Shown: positions 1 through 9,505, counted from the first letter of the stretch. The stretch: 64,000 bases of DNA from Halomonas sp. HAL1 (GCF_030544485.1 NZ_CP130610.1:2790001-2854000); one strand, 5' to 3'. Made by a program: numbers and translations. Notes: generated by a model not told the origin, from the letters alone.

Positions 1-121
1 GGCGGTTAACGGCCTCTTCAACCGAACGCTTGATATGCTTGCGATAGCGCTCTAAAAAGCGCTGACGGTTCACCGCGCTTTTATGTTTAGCGTTAGGCCT
101 TCGATCAATAAAGTAGGTCAT
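1..121 (-). CDS. yeaH: YeaH/YhbH family (DUF444) protein, partial, N-terminus only
   Basis: Only the first 40 codons lie in the window; the gene runs off the left edge. The translation starts [15 protein letters not shown] and continues with [10 protein letters not shown], which is the characteristic beginning of the YeaH/DUF444 family. The ATG at 121-119 sits behind a strong Shine-Dalgarno (AGGAGG, about 125-131). It lies 62 bp downstream of prkA on the same strand, the usual prkA-yeaH pairing (often followed by spoVR/ycgB) linked to stationary-phase and nitrogen stress. No full-length check is possible because most of the gene is missing. Confidence 0.85.
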   Translation of the reverse strand, partial: MTYFIDRRPNAKHKSAVNRQRFLERYRKHIKRSVEEAVNR

Positions 122-183
122 ACGACCTCCTTAGACGCTTTTCTTAAGCACTGTTTTAACAACAGTCCTTAACTATCCGTCCC

Positions 184-2106
184 TTACTGGGACTTACGCA
201 CGCGCAGGTACCACTCGGACAGTAATCGAACCTGTTTTTCGGTGTAGCCGCGATCCACCATCCGCGCCACAAAGTCTTCATGCTTCTTCTGGTCTGACCG
301 GGAGGCCTTGGCATTGAACGAAATCACCGGCAGTAGCTCTTCGGTGTTGGCGAACATTTTGTGTTCGATAACGCCTTTCAGCTTTTCATACGACTGCCAG
401 CTCGGATTCATGCCGTTATTTTGCGCCCGTGCCCGCAGCACAAAGTTAACCACCTCATGGCGGAAGTCTTTCGGGTTCGAAATACCCGCCGGTTTTTCGA
501 TTTTCTCCAGCTCCTCGTTTAACGACTGGCGGTTTAGCAGCTCGCCGGTTTCGTGGTCGCGGTACTCCTGATCCTGTATCCAGAAATCAGCGTAGGTCAC
601 ATAGCGGTCGAAGATGTTTTGACCATATTCGCTGTAGGATTCGAGGTAAGCGGTTTGAATTTCCTTACCAATAAAGTCCACGTAGCGGGGCGCCATATAC
701 TCTTTGATGAAGCCCAAGTAGCGTTCAAATACTTCTGAGGGCAGCTGTTCACGCTCCAGTGCCTGCTCCAGCACATAAAGTAGATGCACCGGGTTGGCGG
801 CCACTTCGGTGCTATCAAAGTTGAACACTTTGGAAAGAATCTTGAAGGCAAAACGGGTGGAGAGCCCTTGCATACCTTCATCAACCCCCGCCGCATCGCG
901 ATACTCCTGGATCGACTTGGCACGCGGGTCGGTGTCTTTCAGGTTTTCACCGTCGTACACGCGCATCTTGGAATAGATATTGGAGTTTTCTGGCGCTTTA
1001 AGCCGTGACAGCACCGAGAACTGCGCCAGCATGCGCAGCGTATCCGGCGCGCAGGGCGCGGCGTTTAGTGAAGAGTCCTCTAGTAGTTTTTGATAAATTT
1101 TGATCTCTTCGGAGACCCGCAGGCAGTAAGGCACCTTGACGATATAGACCCGATCAAGAAATGCCTCGTTGTTACGATTGTTGCGAAATGCCTGCCATTC
1201 GGACTCGTTAGAGTGCGCCAGGATCACCCCATCAAAGGGTATTGCTCCCATGCCTTCGGTGGGGTTGTAGTTGCCCTCCTGCGTCGCGGTGAGCAGTGGA
1301 TGCAGCACCTTGATCGGCGCTTTGAACATCTCCACAAACTCCATCAACCCCTGATTGGAACGGCATAAGCCACCGGAGAAGCTATAGGCATCCGGGTCGT
1401 CCTGGGAGTAAAGCTCCAACTGGCGGATATCGACCTTACCCACCAGCGAGGAGATATCCTGGTTGTTCTCATCGCCCGGTTCGGTTTTCGAAATGGCAAT
1501 TTGATTCAACCGTGAGGGGTACAAACGCACCACCCTAAACTGGGAAATATCACCGCCATACTCTTTAAGCCGCTTCGCCGCCCAGGGCGACATCACGCTG
1601 CGCAGATAACGCTGGGGAATACCGTACTCTTTCTCTAACAGCTCGCCATCCTCCTCGGGAGAGAACAAGCCAAGTGGCGACTCATAAACCGGCGAGCCCT
1701 TAATGGCATAGAACGGGATGCGCTCCATCAGTAACTTCAAGCGCTCTGCCAGTGATGACTTACCGCCACCCACTGGACCCAGCAGGTAGAGGATCTGCTT
1801 GCGCTCTTCAAGCCCTTGGGCAGCATGGCGGAAGTAGGCAACGATTTGCTCGATAGCCTCCTCCATACCGTGGAACTCTGCAAAAGCAGGGTAGCGGCGA
1901 ATCACTTTGTTGGAAAAAATGCGTGACAGACGCGGGTCTTTCGCCGTGTCGATCACTTCAGGTTCGCCTATGGCTTCCAGCATGCGCTCGGCGGCGCTGG
2001 CATAAACCTTCGAGTCACGGCGGCAAAGCGCCAAGTACTCCTCAAGGCTCATGTCTTCTTGCTGAACGCGGGCAAATCGGTCTTGAACGTGATCAAAGAT
2101 GCTCAT
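184..2106 (-). CDS. prkA: PrkA family serine protein kinase
   Basis: The product is 640 aa, close to the roughly 640-aa PrkA/YeaG family. An N-terminal AAA-type domain carries a P-loop (GPVGGGKS, about residue 112-119); the C-terminal half is the PrkA kinase-like domain. PrkA phosphorylates serine or threonine and, in several bacteria, has reported ATP-dependent proteolytic activity; enterobacterial YeaG acts with YeaH in the response to sustained nitrogen starvation. The ATG at 2106 was chosen because it starts MSIFDHVQDRF, the family N-terminus, and has an upstream AGGAG; an in-frame start 45 bp further up lacks homology. It is the first gene of a prkA-yeaH operon. Confidence 0.95.
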   Translation of the reverse strand: MSIFDHVQDRFARVQQEDMSLEEYLALCRRDSKVYASAAERMLEAIGEPEVIDTAKDPRLSRIFSNKVIRRYPAFAEFHGMEEAIEQIVAYFRHAAQGLEERKQILYLLGPVGGGKSSLAERLKLLMERIPFYAIKGSPVYESPLGLFSPEEDGELLEKEYGIPQRYLRSVMSPWAAKRLKEYGGDISQFRVVRLYPSRLNQIAISKTEPGDENNQDISSLVGKVDIRQLELYSQDDPDAYSFSGGLCRSNQGLMEFVEMFKAPIKVLHPLLTATQEGNYNPTEGMGAIPFDGVILAHSNESEWQAFRNNRNNEAFLDRVYIVKVPYCLRVSEEIKIYQKLLEDSSLNAAPCAPDTLRMLAQFSVLSRLKAPENSNIYSKMRVYDGENLKDTDPRAKSIQEYRDAAGVDEGMQGLSTRFAFKILSKVFNFDSTEVAANPVHLLYVLEQALEREQLPSEVFERYLGFIKEYMAPRYVDFIGKEIQTAYLESYSEYGQNIFDRYVTYADFWIQDQEYRDHETGELLNRQSLNEELEKIEKPAGISNPKDFRHEVVNFVLRARAQNNGMNPSWQSYEKLKGVIEHKMFANTEELLPVISFNAKASRSDQKKHEDFVARMVDRGYTEKQVRLLSEWYLRVRKSQ

Positions 2107-2322
2107 GGAACTCTCCTGTGGCCTAACCCCAGGCAGCCACCGCCAAGCCAAGTGTTTCGCAACGGTGTGCCAAACGAGGTGTCGCTTTTTTTAGCGTAGT
2201 CAGCATTAGCAAAAAGTGATGACTAAAACCTTCAACGCAGCGGCGATACAGTTAAGAGAATTATTCAGGGGATTAGTTGCGTTAAATAAAGCAACGGGCG
2301 ACGAAAGGGAGCGCACTAGAGC

Positions 2323-2354
2323 AGTTACGCCGCTGCCAGGGCAACGGCGTAACT
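2323..2354. repeat. 10-bp perfect inverted repeat (hairpin)
   Basis: AGTTACGCCG at 2323-2332 pairs with CGGCGTAACT at 2345-2354 around a 12-nt loop. No run of T follows on either strand, so it is not a classic intrinsic terminator. It lies between prkA and the 3' end of the threonine aldolase gene. Possible roles are mRNA 3'-end stabilisation or a regulator site; neither is supported further. Confidence 0.4.
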
Positions 2355-2400
2355 AGATGGCAGGTACTAAACAGCGGCAAAAGAGGTGCTGTTTTCGCGT

Positions 2401-3447
2401 TTAACGCTCAAGCACGGCACGAATATCCGCTAATAACTCATCAAGTAATTCAACGGTGGTGTTCCAGGCACATACAAATCGGGCACCGCCAGCGCCAATA
2501 AAGGTATAGAAGGTCCAGCCTTTGGCTTTCAACGCTTCAATTGCCGGGAGTGGCAATTCAACGAAAACGCTGTTGGCCTGGGTAGGGAACATCAGAGAGA
2601 CACCCGGCAACGCCTGCAGGCCTTCTGAGAGGTAGCTCGCCATGGCATTGGCGTGTTGGGCATTGGTTAACCAGGCGCCGCTTTCTAACAACCCTAACCA
2701 CGGCGCTGAGATAAAGCGCATTTTCGATGCCAGCTGGCCTGCCTGCTTGCAGCGGTAGGAGAAATCTTCGGCTAACTCACGGTTAAAAAACAGGATCGCT
2801 TCGCCAAACGCTAGACCGTTCTTGGTACCTGAAAAACACAGCGCATCCACGCCCACCTGCCAGGTCAGTTCAGCGGGAGTGGCATTTAGACTTGCACAGG
2901 CGTTGGCAAAGCGGGCACCGTCCATATGCAACCGCAGGTCATGTTTATCAGCAATGGCGCGAATCGCCATCAGCTCTTCGCGGGAATAAAGCGTGCCCAC
3001 TTCGGTCGCTTGGGTCAGCGAGACCACTTTGGGTTTGGGGTAGTGAATATCGCTGCGCTTGGTGACCAGCGCCTCGATACCTTCCGGGGTAAGCTTGCCA
3101 TTGGCGCCGGGTGAGGTCAGCAGTTTTGCGCCGTTTGAGAAAAACTCCGGGCCACCACACTCGTCGGTTTCGATATGCGCCAGCTCATGACAAATAACGC
3201 TGTGGTAGCTACGTCCCATCGCTGAAAGGGCCAGTGAGTTAGCAGCGGTGCCGTTGAAAACGAAGAAGACGTCACAGTCATAGTCAAACATTTCGCGGAA
3301 GCGATCTGCGGCACGGGCCGTCCAGGTATCGTTACCGTAAGCCAAATCATCGCTGCGGTTGGCTTCTAATAGATATTCCATCGCCTCCGGGCAAATACCG
3401 GAGGTGTTATCACTGGCTAAAAAACGCGGGCTACACTCCGAGGTCAT
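2401..3447 (-). CDS. ltaE: Low-specificity L-threonine aldolase
   Basis: A 348-aa PLP enzyme that cleaves L-threonine/allo-threonine to glycine and acetaldehyde. The fold-type I features are visible: the N-terminal FLASDNTSG and YGND segments, HMDGARFANA (about residue 175) and the PLP lysine in SGTKNGLAFG (about residue 210). Length and layout match the Pseudomonas-type aldolases, which are distinct from E. coli LtaE. The ATG at 3447 follows AAGGAC. The gene is monocistronic, with 249 bp and 192 bp gaps to its neighbours. Use of the ltaE symbol is by function; a beta-eliminating lyase-type paralogue is the main alternative. Confidence 0.9.
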   Translation of the reverse strand: MTSECSPRFLASDNTSGICPEAMEYLLEANRSDDLAYGNDTWTARAADRFREMFDYDCDVFFVFNGTAANSLALSAMGRSYHSVICHELAHIETDECGGPEFFSNGAKLLTSPGANGKLTPEGIEALVTKRSDIHYPKPKVVSLTQATEVGTLYSREELMAIRAIADKHDLRLHMDGARFANACASLNATPAELTWQVGVDALCFSGTKNGLAFGEAILFFNRELAEDFSYRCKQAGQLASKMRFISAPWLGLLESGAWLTNAQHANAMASYLSEGLQALPGVSLMFPTQANSVFVELPLPAIEALKAKGWTFYTFIGAGGARFVCAWNTTVELLDELLADIRAVLER

Positions 3448-3639
3448 GACAGTTGTCCTTATATCTGGCGATCTTACGGCACAGGCTGGGTGCCACCAGT
3501 GCCTTTAATGCCTAGCTATGCTTAATAGCCAGGCCAAGAAATCCCTTAATAACAGGACATTTAGTCTATCGCCATTTATGGGTTAACGTCACCCGCGCTT
3601 TTAAGCTCTTCCTTATAAAGAGATTTTCATGCGCTCTTT

Positions 3640-5661
3640 TTACAAGCTTGCCGCTAAACGGGTGCCCTGCTCAATCGCCCGTTTGGCATCCAGTTCGCTG
3701 GCTTCATCGGCACCGCCAATAATGTGCACCGCTACTTTTGCCTGCTCCAGCGGCGCCAGTAACTCCCGCACCGACTCTTGCCCGGCGCACACCACCACGC
3801 TGTCTACCGCCAACACTTGATCAACGCCCTCGCGGCGAATATGCAGCCCTTGGTCGTCGATTTTCAGGTACTCGCAGCCCGTTAGCGTGGTGACCCCACG
3901 GGCTTTAAGCGAGGCGCGGTGCACCCAGCCCGTGGTTTTACCCAGGTTTTTACCCGGTTTGGAGCTTTTTCGCTGCAGCATCACGATCTCGCGGGGAACG
4001 TCTGGCGGTGTCGGTGTTTTTAAACCGCCGCGTTCGCCCACTGCTAAATCAACGCCCCATTCGTCGCACCAGTCAGCAATATCCAACGCGGGGTGTCCTT
4101 GGTGTGCCAGCAGCTCAGAGACATCAAACCCAATTCCCCCCGCGCCGATCACGGCTACTTTACGCCCGACCCGCTCGGGCGACTCAATCGCCTCGGCGTA
4201 GCTCAGTACCTTTGAATGGTCGTGGCCCGGCAGGCTTAGTTCGCGGGGACGAACGCCGGTGGATAGCACCACTTCATCAAAATCGGCAAGCGTTTCTGCG
4301 GTTGCCGTGGTGTTCAAGCGCACCTCTACCGAATACTTCTCTAGCATCACGCGGTAGTAGCGCAAGGTTTCGTTGAACTCCTCCTTACCGGGAATTCTCC
4401 GCGCGTAGTTAAACTGCCCGCCGAGCTCACTGCGCTGTTCAAACAGCACCACGTTATGCCCGCGGCTGGCCGCTGTCACAGCCGTTGCCAGCCCCGCCGG
4501 GCCGCCACCAACCACCGCGACTCTTTTACTCGTTTGCGCAGGCTCTATCACCAGCTCGGTTTCATGACAGGCGCGAGGATTAACCAAACAGGAGGTCAGC
4601 TTGCCGGCAAAGGTGTGATCCAGGCAGGCTTGGTTACAGGCGATGCAGGTATTGATCTCGTCTGCTAAACCTTCCTGGGCTTTACGCACCCAGGCGGGAT
4701 CAGCCAGAAAAGGCCGCGCCATGGAAACCATGTCGGCGTGGCCCTCTGCCAGCACCCGCTCGGCGACCTCGGGCATGTTGATGCGGTTAGTGGTGATCAA
4801 TGGAATCGAGAGCGCCGACTTGATGCGCTTAGTCACCTCGGTAAAGGCCGCTCGTGGCACGCTGGTCACAATCGTGGGCACCCGCGCTTCGTGCCAGCCG
4901 ATGCCAGTATTAATGACATTAGCACCAGCAGCTTCAATCGCTTGCCCAAGGGTAACCACCTCTTCCCAGGTACTGCCCTCTTCGACTAGATCAATCATCG
5001 AGAGTCGGAAGATAATCACGAAACGCTCACCTACTGCCTCGCGTACACGACGCACAATCTCCACGGCAAAGCGCATGCGGTTTTCAAACGCCCCGCCCCA
5101 CTCGTCGTCGCGTTGATTGGTGCGTTGGCAAATAAATTGATTAATCAGATAGCCTTCAGACCCCATCACCTCCACGCCGTCATAGCCTGCCTGCTGGGCC
5201 AGACTCGCGCAGCGCACGTAGTCGGCAATTTGCTGCTCCACCTCGTCGCTACTTAGCGCCCGCGGCATAAACGGATTAATCGGGGCCTGTATCGCCGAAG
5301 GTGCTACGAGATCCGGTGAGTAGGCGTAGCGTCCGGCGTGCAGAATTTGCATACACAGGTGGCCGCCTTCAGCGTGCACCGCATCAACCACTTGGCGGTG
5401 CTCCGGCAGTTGCGCTTCGTCAACAAGCGCATTGGCCCCCTGAAAAACCGCGCCTTCTGCATTAGGGGCGATACCGCCAGTGACAATCAGGCTAACCCCC
5501 TCCCGCGCCCGCTCGGCATAGAAAGCGGCTAGCCGTTCAAAGCCATTCGGCGCCTCTTCCAAATTGGTGTGCATCGAGCCCATTAAGACGCGGTTAGGCA
5601 GCGTCAAATGACCAATCGTTAGCGGTCGAAAAAGATGCGGATAGGCGAGCGTCTGGGTCAT
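3640..5661 (-). CDS. fadH: NADPH-dependent 2,4-dienoyl-CoA reductase
   Basis: A 673-aa three-domain flavoprotein. Residues about 1-330 form an old-yellow-enzyme-like FMN barrel. A cysteine cluster CIACNQACLD plus a later CLVNPRAC (about residues 335-365) supplies the 4Fe-4S ligands, and a C-terminal FAD/NADPH module has the dinucleotide motifs VVGGGPAG and VIGAGGIG. FadH removes double bonds at even positions during beta-oxidation of unsaturated fatty acids. The ATG at 5661 is preferred over an adjacent upstream GTG because AGGAG is then 7 nt away. It is divergent from the DMT transporter. A related trimethylamine or enoate reductase is less likely. Confidence 0.93.
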   Translation of the reverse strand: MTQTLAYPHLFRPLTIGHLTLPNRVLMGSMHTNLEEAPNGFERLAAFYAERAREGVSLIVTGGIAPNAEGAVFQGANALVDEAQLPEHRQVVDAVHAEGGHLCMQILHAGRYAYSPDLVAPSAIQAPINPFMPRALSSDEVEQQIADYVRCASLAQQAGYDGVEVMGSEGYLINQFICQRTNQRDDEWGGAFENRMRFAVEIVRRVREAVGERFVIIFRLSMIDLVEEGSTWEEVVTLGQAIEAAGANVINTGIGWHEARVPTIVTSVPRAAFTEVTKRIKSALSIPLITTNRINMPEVAERVLAEGHADMVSMARPFLADPAWVRKAQEGLADEINTCIACNQACLDHTFAGKLTSCLVNPRACHETELVIEPAQTSKRVAVVGGGPAGLATAVTAASRGHNVVLFEQRSELGGQFNYARRIPGKEEFNETLRYYRVMLEKYSVEVRLNTTATAETLADFDEVVLSTGVRPRELSLPGHDHSKVLSYAEAIESPERVGRKVAVIGAGGIGFDVSELLAHQGHPALDIADWCDEWGVDLAVGERGGLKTPTPPDVPREIVMLQRKSSKPGKNLGKTTGWVHRASLKARGVTTLTGCEYLKIDDQGLHIRREGVDQVLAVDSVVVCAGQESVRELLAPLEQAKVAVHIIGGADEASELDAKRAIEQGTRLAASL

Positions 5662-5846
5662 CACGGGTCTCCTGAATCTTATTAGTAGCGTTGCAAGGCA
5701 AATTCAAACAAGCGTATGACATCCTGAGCATCACGTATAGCCCTTAGATCTAGTCCTTCAATCTAGCCCCTCGATCTTTTGCCAACCGCTTGCCCAGCGC
5801 GCGAATCCGCGTCACATTACCCGGCTAACGATAAGGAACAGTTGCT

Positions 5847-6761
5847 ATGCCCTTGATTTACTTTTTGCCGCCGCTCGCCACTGTATTGATATGGTCGGGC
5901 AATATGACCATTAATCAGCTTAGCGTAGGCGCCATTGCGCCCAGTAGTATCGCCTTTTTACGCTGGTTATTAGCACTCGCGGTGATGACGCCTTTTGTGC
6001 TGCCTGCGGTGTTGCGTCACCGTGACGAGATTCGTCGCCAATGGCAGAAGCTTGCGCTACTCGGGTTACTCGGCATGGGCCTATGGCAGGGGCTTGCCTA
6101 TGTGGCGGCAGAAACCACCACCGCCACCAATATGGGCATTCTTGCCGCCATGGTGCCGTTGCTTACGGTGCTACTTAGCGCGCTGATTCTCCGCGAACCA
6201 CCGACCTTAGGCGGTGTTTTAGGCGGGGTGCTGGCGTTTGTGGGCGTCACCGTATTGCTAGGGCGTGGCAATCCGCTTTCGCTACTGCAGCTCCAGGTCG
6301 CCCTGGGCGATGCGCTGATGGTGGTCGCGGCGACCTGCTACGCGCTGTATGGCGTGATGCTCAAGCGCTGGTCAATGAGCTTACCGCCTTGGGTGATGCT
6401 CTATGCCCAAGTCTGTTTTGCCGTCCTATTCTTGTTGCCGCCCTATTTAATGGGGCCAATGACGCCGATTGATGGGCAGAATATCGGCTTGATTCTCTAT
6501 GCAGGTATTCCCGCCTCTATTATCACCACGTTTCTATGGATGCGGGCGGTACGTCAAATCGGTGCCAATCAATCGAGTATTTTTATCAACCTGATGCCGC
6601 TATTTAGCGCAGTCATTGCCATGATCTTTTTAGGCGAGCACGTGGCTGGCTTTCACTTTGCAGGCGGGCTACTCATCCTTGCCGGGGTAATCATGGCGCA
6701 AACACTGACACGGCCGTTAACCCGCGAGTTAACACCAGATAAGCCGAGCAACGTCCAATAA
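5847..6761 (+). CDS. EamA family (DMT superfamily) transporter
   Basis: A 304-aa integral membrane protein with about ten hydrophobic helices in two EamA repeats. The N-terminal motif WSGNMTINQL and the second-repeat ending GEHVAGFHFAGGLLILAGV are typical of the drug/metabolite exporter family. The substrate cannot be read from sequence. The ATG follows AAGGA. It is divergent from fadH, and 42 bp precede the GNAT-nitrilase gene downstream, so the two may be cotranscribed. Confidence 0.88.
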   Translation: MPLIYFLPPLATVLIWSGNMTINQLSVGAIAPSSIAFLRWLLALAVMTPFVLPAVLRHRDEIRRQWQKLALLGLLGMGLWQGLAYVAAETTTATNMGILAAMVPLLTVLLSALILREPPTLGGVLGGVLAFVGVTVLLGRGNPLSLLQLQVALGDALMVVAATCYALYGVMLKRWSMSLPPWVMLYAQVCFAVLFLLPPYLMGPMTPIDGQNIGLILYAGIPASIITTFLWMRAVRQIGANQSSIFINLMPLFSAVIAMIFLGEHVAGFHFAGGLLILAGVIMAQTLTRPLTRELTPDKPSNVQ

Positions 6762-6803
6762 TGCTAGAATGGGCGTTTACTTCTGACGCTGGGAAGCCCT
6801 GAT

Positions 6804-8372
6804 ATGTCCCTGGAAGAACTGCATCTTAATCTGCGCAACCTAATGAGCGATGACTACGATCAGCTCAAGGCATTGATGGACGCTGTCTATCACGATATCG
6901 GTGGAGCTTGGCCAAAGCGCACGATCGACAAATTAATTCAGGAATTCCCTGATGGCCAAATCGCCATTGAGGACGATGGACTGCTGGTGGGCGTGGCGCT
7001 CACCGTACAGGTGGATTACGACGAATTTTCCAACCCGCATAAATACGATGACCTGATCGGGCACCGCGAGATCATCCTCAATGATGAGGATGGCGACGCC
7101 ATGTACGGCTTGGATGTGTTAATTCACCCAGACTACCGTGGTTATCGCTTGGGCCGCCGCCTTTACGAAGCGCGTAAAGAGCTGTGCCGCTCAATGAACC
7201 TGCGCGCGATACTGGCCGGTGGGCGAATTCCCGAGTATCACCAGCACGCTGATGAACTCACGCCCGCTCAGTACATTGATAAAGTCTCACGCAAAGAGAT
7301 CTACGATCCGATTCTCTCTTTCCAGCAGGCTAATGACTTCCAGGTCAAGCGCCTGCTGCGTAAGTACCTGCCGGAAGATGAGCAGTCGCGGGGTTACGCC
7401 ACTCTGCTAGAGTGGAACAACATTTTGTTTGAGCCTGCTGCCAGCGTGCTCGACAACAAGCCTACCCAAGTACGTGTAGGTGCTGTGCAGTGGCAAATGC
7501 GTGAGTTCTCCTCGGTGGAAGCCGCGCTTCAGCAGATTGAGTACTTTGTTGATGCGCTGTCTGACTACCAGAGCGATTTTGCGGTATTCCCAGAACTGTT
7601 TTATGCCCCCTTGATGGGCCTTCAAGACCGCGCCGCCCAGCAGGATCAAATGGGCGCCATTCGCTTTTTGGCGGGTTTCACCGAGCGCTTTAAAGCGGAA
7701 CTCTCGCGCATGGCGGTCTCCTACAACATCAATATTGTCGGTGGTTCGATGATTGAGGTCGGTGAGGATGACCGCCTCTACAACATCGCGTACCTGTTCC
7801 ACCGCGACGGCAGCGTTGAGCGCCAGGCCAAGTTGCACATTACTCCTCAAGAGCGCCGCGATTGGGTCATTGAGGGTGGCGATGAGCTGCAGGTGTTCGA
7901 TACCGACGCTGGGCGCGTGGGCATCCTGATCTGCTACGACGTGGAATTCCCAGAGCTTGGTCGTCTGCTGGCCGACCAGGACATGGACATCCTGTTCGTA
8001 CCCTTCTGGACCGATACCAAAAACGGCTACCTGCGTGTGCGCCACTGCGCCCAGGCGCGGGCAATTGAAAACGAGTGCTACGTGGTGCTGTGTGGCAGCG
8101 TCGGCAACTTGCCCTCGATTGAAAACCTGGATATCCAGTACGCCCAATCCGCGGTGTTCTCACCTTCTGATTTCGCCTTCCCCCACGATGCGGTGCTGGC
8201 GGAAACCACGCCGAATACCGAGATGATCTTTTTCTCGGACTTGGACTTGACCCGTTTGACGGTAGTGCGTGCCGAAGGCTCAGTGACCAACTTGAAAGAC
8301 CGCCGCAAGGATCTGTTTGATCTACGCTGGCGCGACTGGTCGTGGAAATCGGGTGCTAACCTGGATGAATGA
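6804..8372 (+). CDS. Bifunctional GNAT acetyltransferase / carbon-nitrogen hydrolase
   Basis: A 522-aa fusion. Residues about 1-210 are a GNAT domain with an acetyl-CoA loop region (LDVLIHPDYRGYRLGRRLYE). Residues about 225-515 are a nitrilase-superfamily domain with the catalytic triad visible: Glu in FPELFY, Lys in AKLHITPQ and Cys in ILICYDVEFPE. This two-domain protein is conserved in many proteobacteria; its substrate is not established to my knowledge. The start has no strong Shine-Dalgarno, but the N-terminus matches the family. A strong terminator follows. Confidence 0.92.
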   Translation: MSLEELHLNLRNLMSDDYDQLKALMDAVYHDIGGAWPKRTIDKLIQEFPDGQIAIEDDGLLVGVALTVQVDYDEFSNPHKYDDLIGHREIILNDEDGDAMYGLDVLIHPDYRGYRLGRRLYEARKELCRSMNLRAILAGGRIPEYHQHADELTPAQYIDKVSRKEIYDPILSFQQANDFQVKRLLRKYLPEDEQSRGYATLLEWNNILFEPAASVLDNKPTQVRVGAVQWQMREFSSVEAALQQIEYFVDALSDYQSDFAVFPELFYAPLMGLQDRAAQQDQMGAIRFLAGFTERFKAELSRMAVSYNINIVGGSMIEVGEDDRLYNIAYLFHRDGSVERQAKLHITPQERRDWVIEGGDELQVFDTDAGRVGILICYDVEFPELGRLLADQDMDILFVPFWTDTKNGYLRVRHCAQARAIENECYVVLCGSVGNLPSIENLDIQYAQSAVFSPSDFAFPHDAVLAETTPNTEMIFFSDLDLTRLTVVRAEGSVTNLKDRRKDLFDLRWRDWSWKSGANLDE

Positions 8373-8413
8373 AGTAAACCGTGAGAAAACTCACCAACGC
8401 CATCCATAAATAC

Positions 8414-8442
8414 AAAACGCCGCCCAATTTGGGCGGCGTTTT
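8414..8442. terminator. Rho-independent terminator after the GNAT-nitrilase gene
   Basis: A perfect 12-bp stem (AAAACGCCGCCC at 8414-8425, GGGCGGCGTTTT at 8431-8442) with an AATTT loop. The stem ends in a T-run on + and, being symmetric, in one on - as well, so it may act for both directions. Confidence 0.9.
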
Positions 8443-8467
8443 GTGTTCGCGCCAGATTTCGCTAATG

Positions 8468-8547
8468 TCATTGCGAGCCAAGCGAAGCAATCTAGAGTTA
8501 ATTGTCTCCGCGGCATAGATTGCTTCGTCGCGAGCTCCTCACAATGA
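8468..8547. repeat. Palindromic dispersed-type repeat (TCATTGCGAG...)
   Basis: An 80-bp imperfect palindrome. The left arm reads TCATTGCGAGCC then AAGCGAAGCAATCTAGA; the right arm reads ATAGATTGCTTCGTCGCGAG then CTCCTCACAATGA. It resembles the small TCATTGCGAG...GCAATCT repeats seen interspersed in many bacterial genomes. It sits between convergent genes just beyond a terminator, the usual niche of such elements. No coding capacity. Confidence 0.6.
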
Positions 8548-8567
8548 AAGTTAGGGCTTCGCGCAGC

Positions 8568-8867
8568 TCAATCAGGCCAAACAAGATGCGCGGGTACGCG
8601 GCCTTTGGCATCAAACAGAATACCTTCATCGCGCAACTTTCGGTGCTGGCGCTCGGCGCCACCATGGTCGGCAAGCTTTAAGGATGCTGCAATCACGCGA
8701 TGCCAAGGCAATTGATGGCCATCCGGCAGGTGGCGCATCGCCGAACCCACCATGCGCGGAGTAGCGCCTTCGGTCATCGCCGCAATGCGGCCGTAGGTAG
8801 TCACACGGCCCGGCGGAATTTGATCGACAATCGTGTAAATCTGTTCGAGTAATTCGGGCCGGGGCAT
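8568..8867 (-). CDS. Alkyltransferase-like protein (Atl, MGMT family without the active Cys)
   Basis: A 99-aa protein covering only the C-terminal DNA-binding/active-site domain of O6-alkylguanine-DNA alkyltransferase. The winged-helix start (IPPGRVTTYGRIA) and PRMVGSAMR are present. The active-site motif reads PWHRVI, with Trp replacing the alkyl-accepting Cys of PCHRV. That is the hallmark of Atl proteins, which bind O6-alkylguanine and flag it for nucleotide excision repair rather than reversing it. It is 29 bp from azoR on the same strand and probably cotranscribed. Confidence 0.92.
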   Translation of the reverse strand: MPRPELLEQIYTIVDQIPPGRVTTYGRIAAMTEGATPRMVGSAMRHLPDGHQLPWHRVIAASLKLADHGGAERQHRKLRDEGILFDAKGRVPAHLVWPD

Positions 8868-8896
8868 GTGGAATTCCTTCTAACGCAAGAGGAGGC

Positions 8897-9505
8897 TTAA
8901 AGCCCCTCAACCAATTGATCAATCGCCTGAAAAGCTTCTTTGAGCGCAGCGTCGCGATGCTGCTCACCCATGTTCAAACCTTCAGCATAGACCACCTGGG
9001 TATCTTTAATCCCCATCAAGCCGAGCATGGCTTTGAGGTGCGGCGTTTGGCTATCCATTTCGGTCCCTGCGTACTGGCCGCCACGGGCTGCCAGAATAAT
9101 CGCCCGCTTGCCTTCTACCAAGCCTTGAGGCCCGTTTTCGGTATAACGGAATGTTTCTCCAGCCCGCAGCACACGGTCAAACCATGCTTTCAACTGCGAA
9201 GGAATACCCAAGTTATACATCGGCACCGCAATCACCAGCACATCATTAGCACGCAGCTCTGCGAGCAGCGTTTCCGAATGAGCAGCCAACTCGTGTTGCT
9301 CGGCGCTGCGTTCTGCAGCCGCCACTTGCCAGGCGCCCAGCTCGTTGATATCCAGATGTGGCAGCGTGTTTTTCACCACATCACGCTGGGTGACATCGAT
9401 ACCGTCGCGAGCGTTAGCTTGCTCGATAAAGCGATGAGCCAGCGCATTGGATTGGCCGTTTTCCGCCAGGATAGAAGAGGTGATTACCAAGGCACGCGTC
9501 GTCAT
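8897..9505 (-). CDS. azoR: FMN-dependent NADH-azoreductase
   Basis: A 202-aa flavodoxin-like enzyme, the size of E. coli AzoR (201 aa). Visible motifs are the N-terminal phosphate-binding segment TSSILAENGQSNAL, PMYNLGIPSQLKAWFDRV and the FMN/NADH segment ILAARGGQY. It reduces azo compounds and quinones. ATG 9505 was chosen because MTTRALVITSS is the family N-terminus and GGAG lies 8 nt upstream; a start 12 bp earlier is possible but weaker. Confidence 0.93.
   Translation of the reverse strand: MTTRALVITSSILAENGQSNALAHRFIEQANARDGIDVTQRDVVKNTLPHLDINELGAWQVAAAERSAEQHELAAHSETLLAELRANDVLVIAVPMYNLGIPSQLKAWFDRVLRAGETFRYTENGPQGLVEGKRAIILAARGGQYAGTEMDSQTPHLKAMLGLMGIKDTQVVYAEGLNMGEQHRDAALKEAFQAIDQLVEGL

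Noticed and set aside
7407..8147. 246-aa open frame antisense to the GNAT-nitrilase gene
   Set aside because: Composition is that of a shadow frame; the opposite strand has all catalytic residues.
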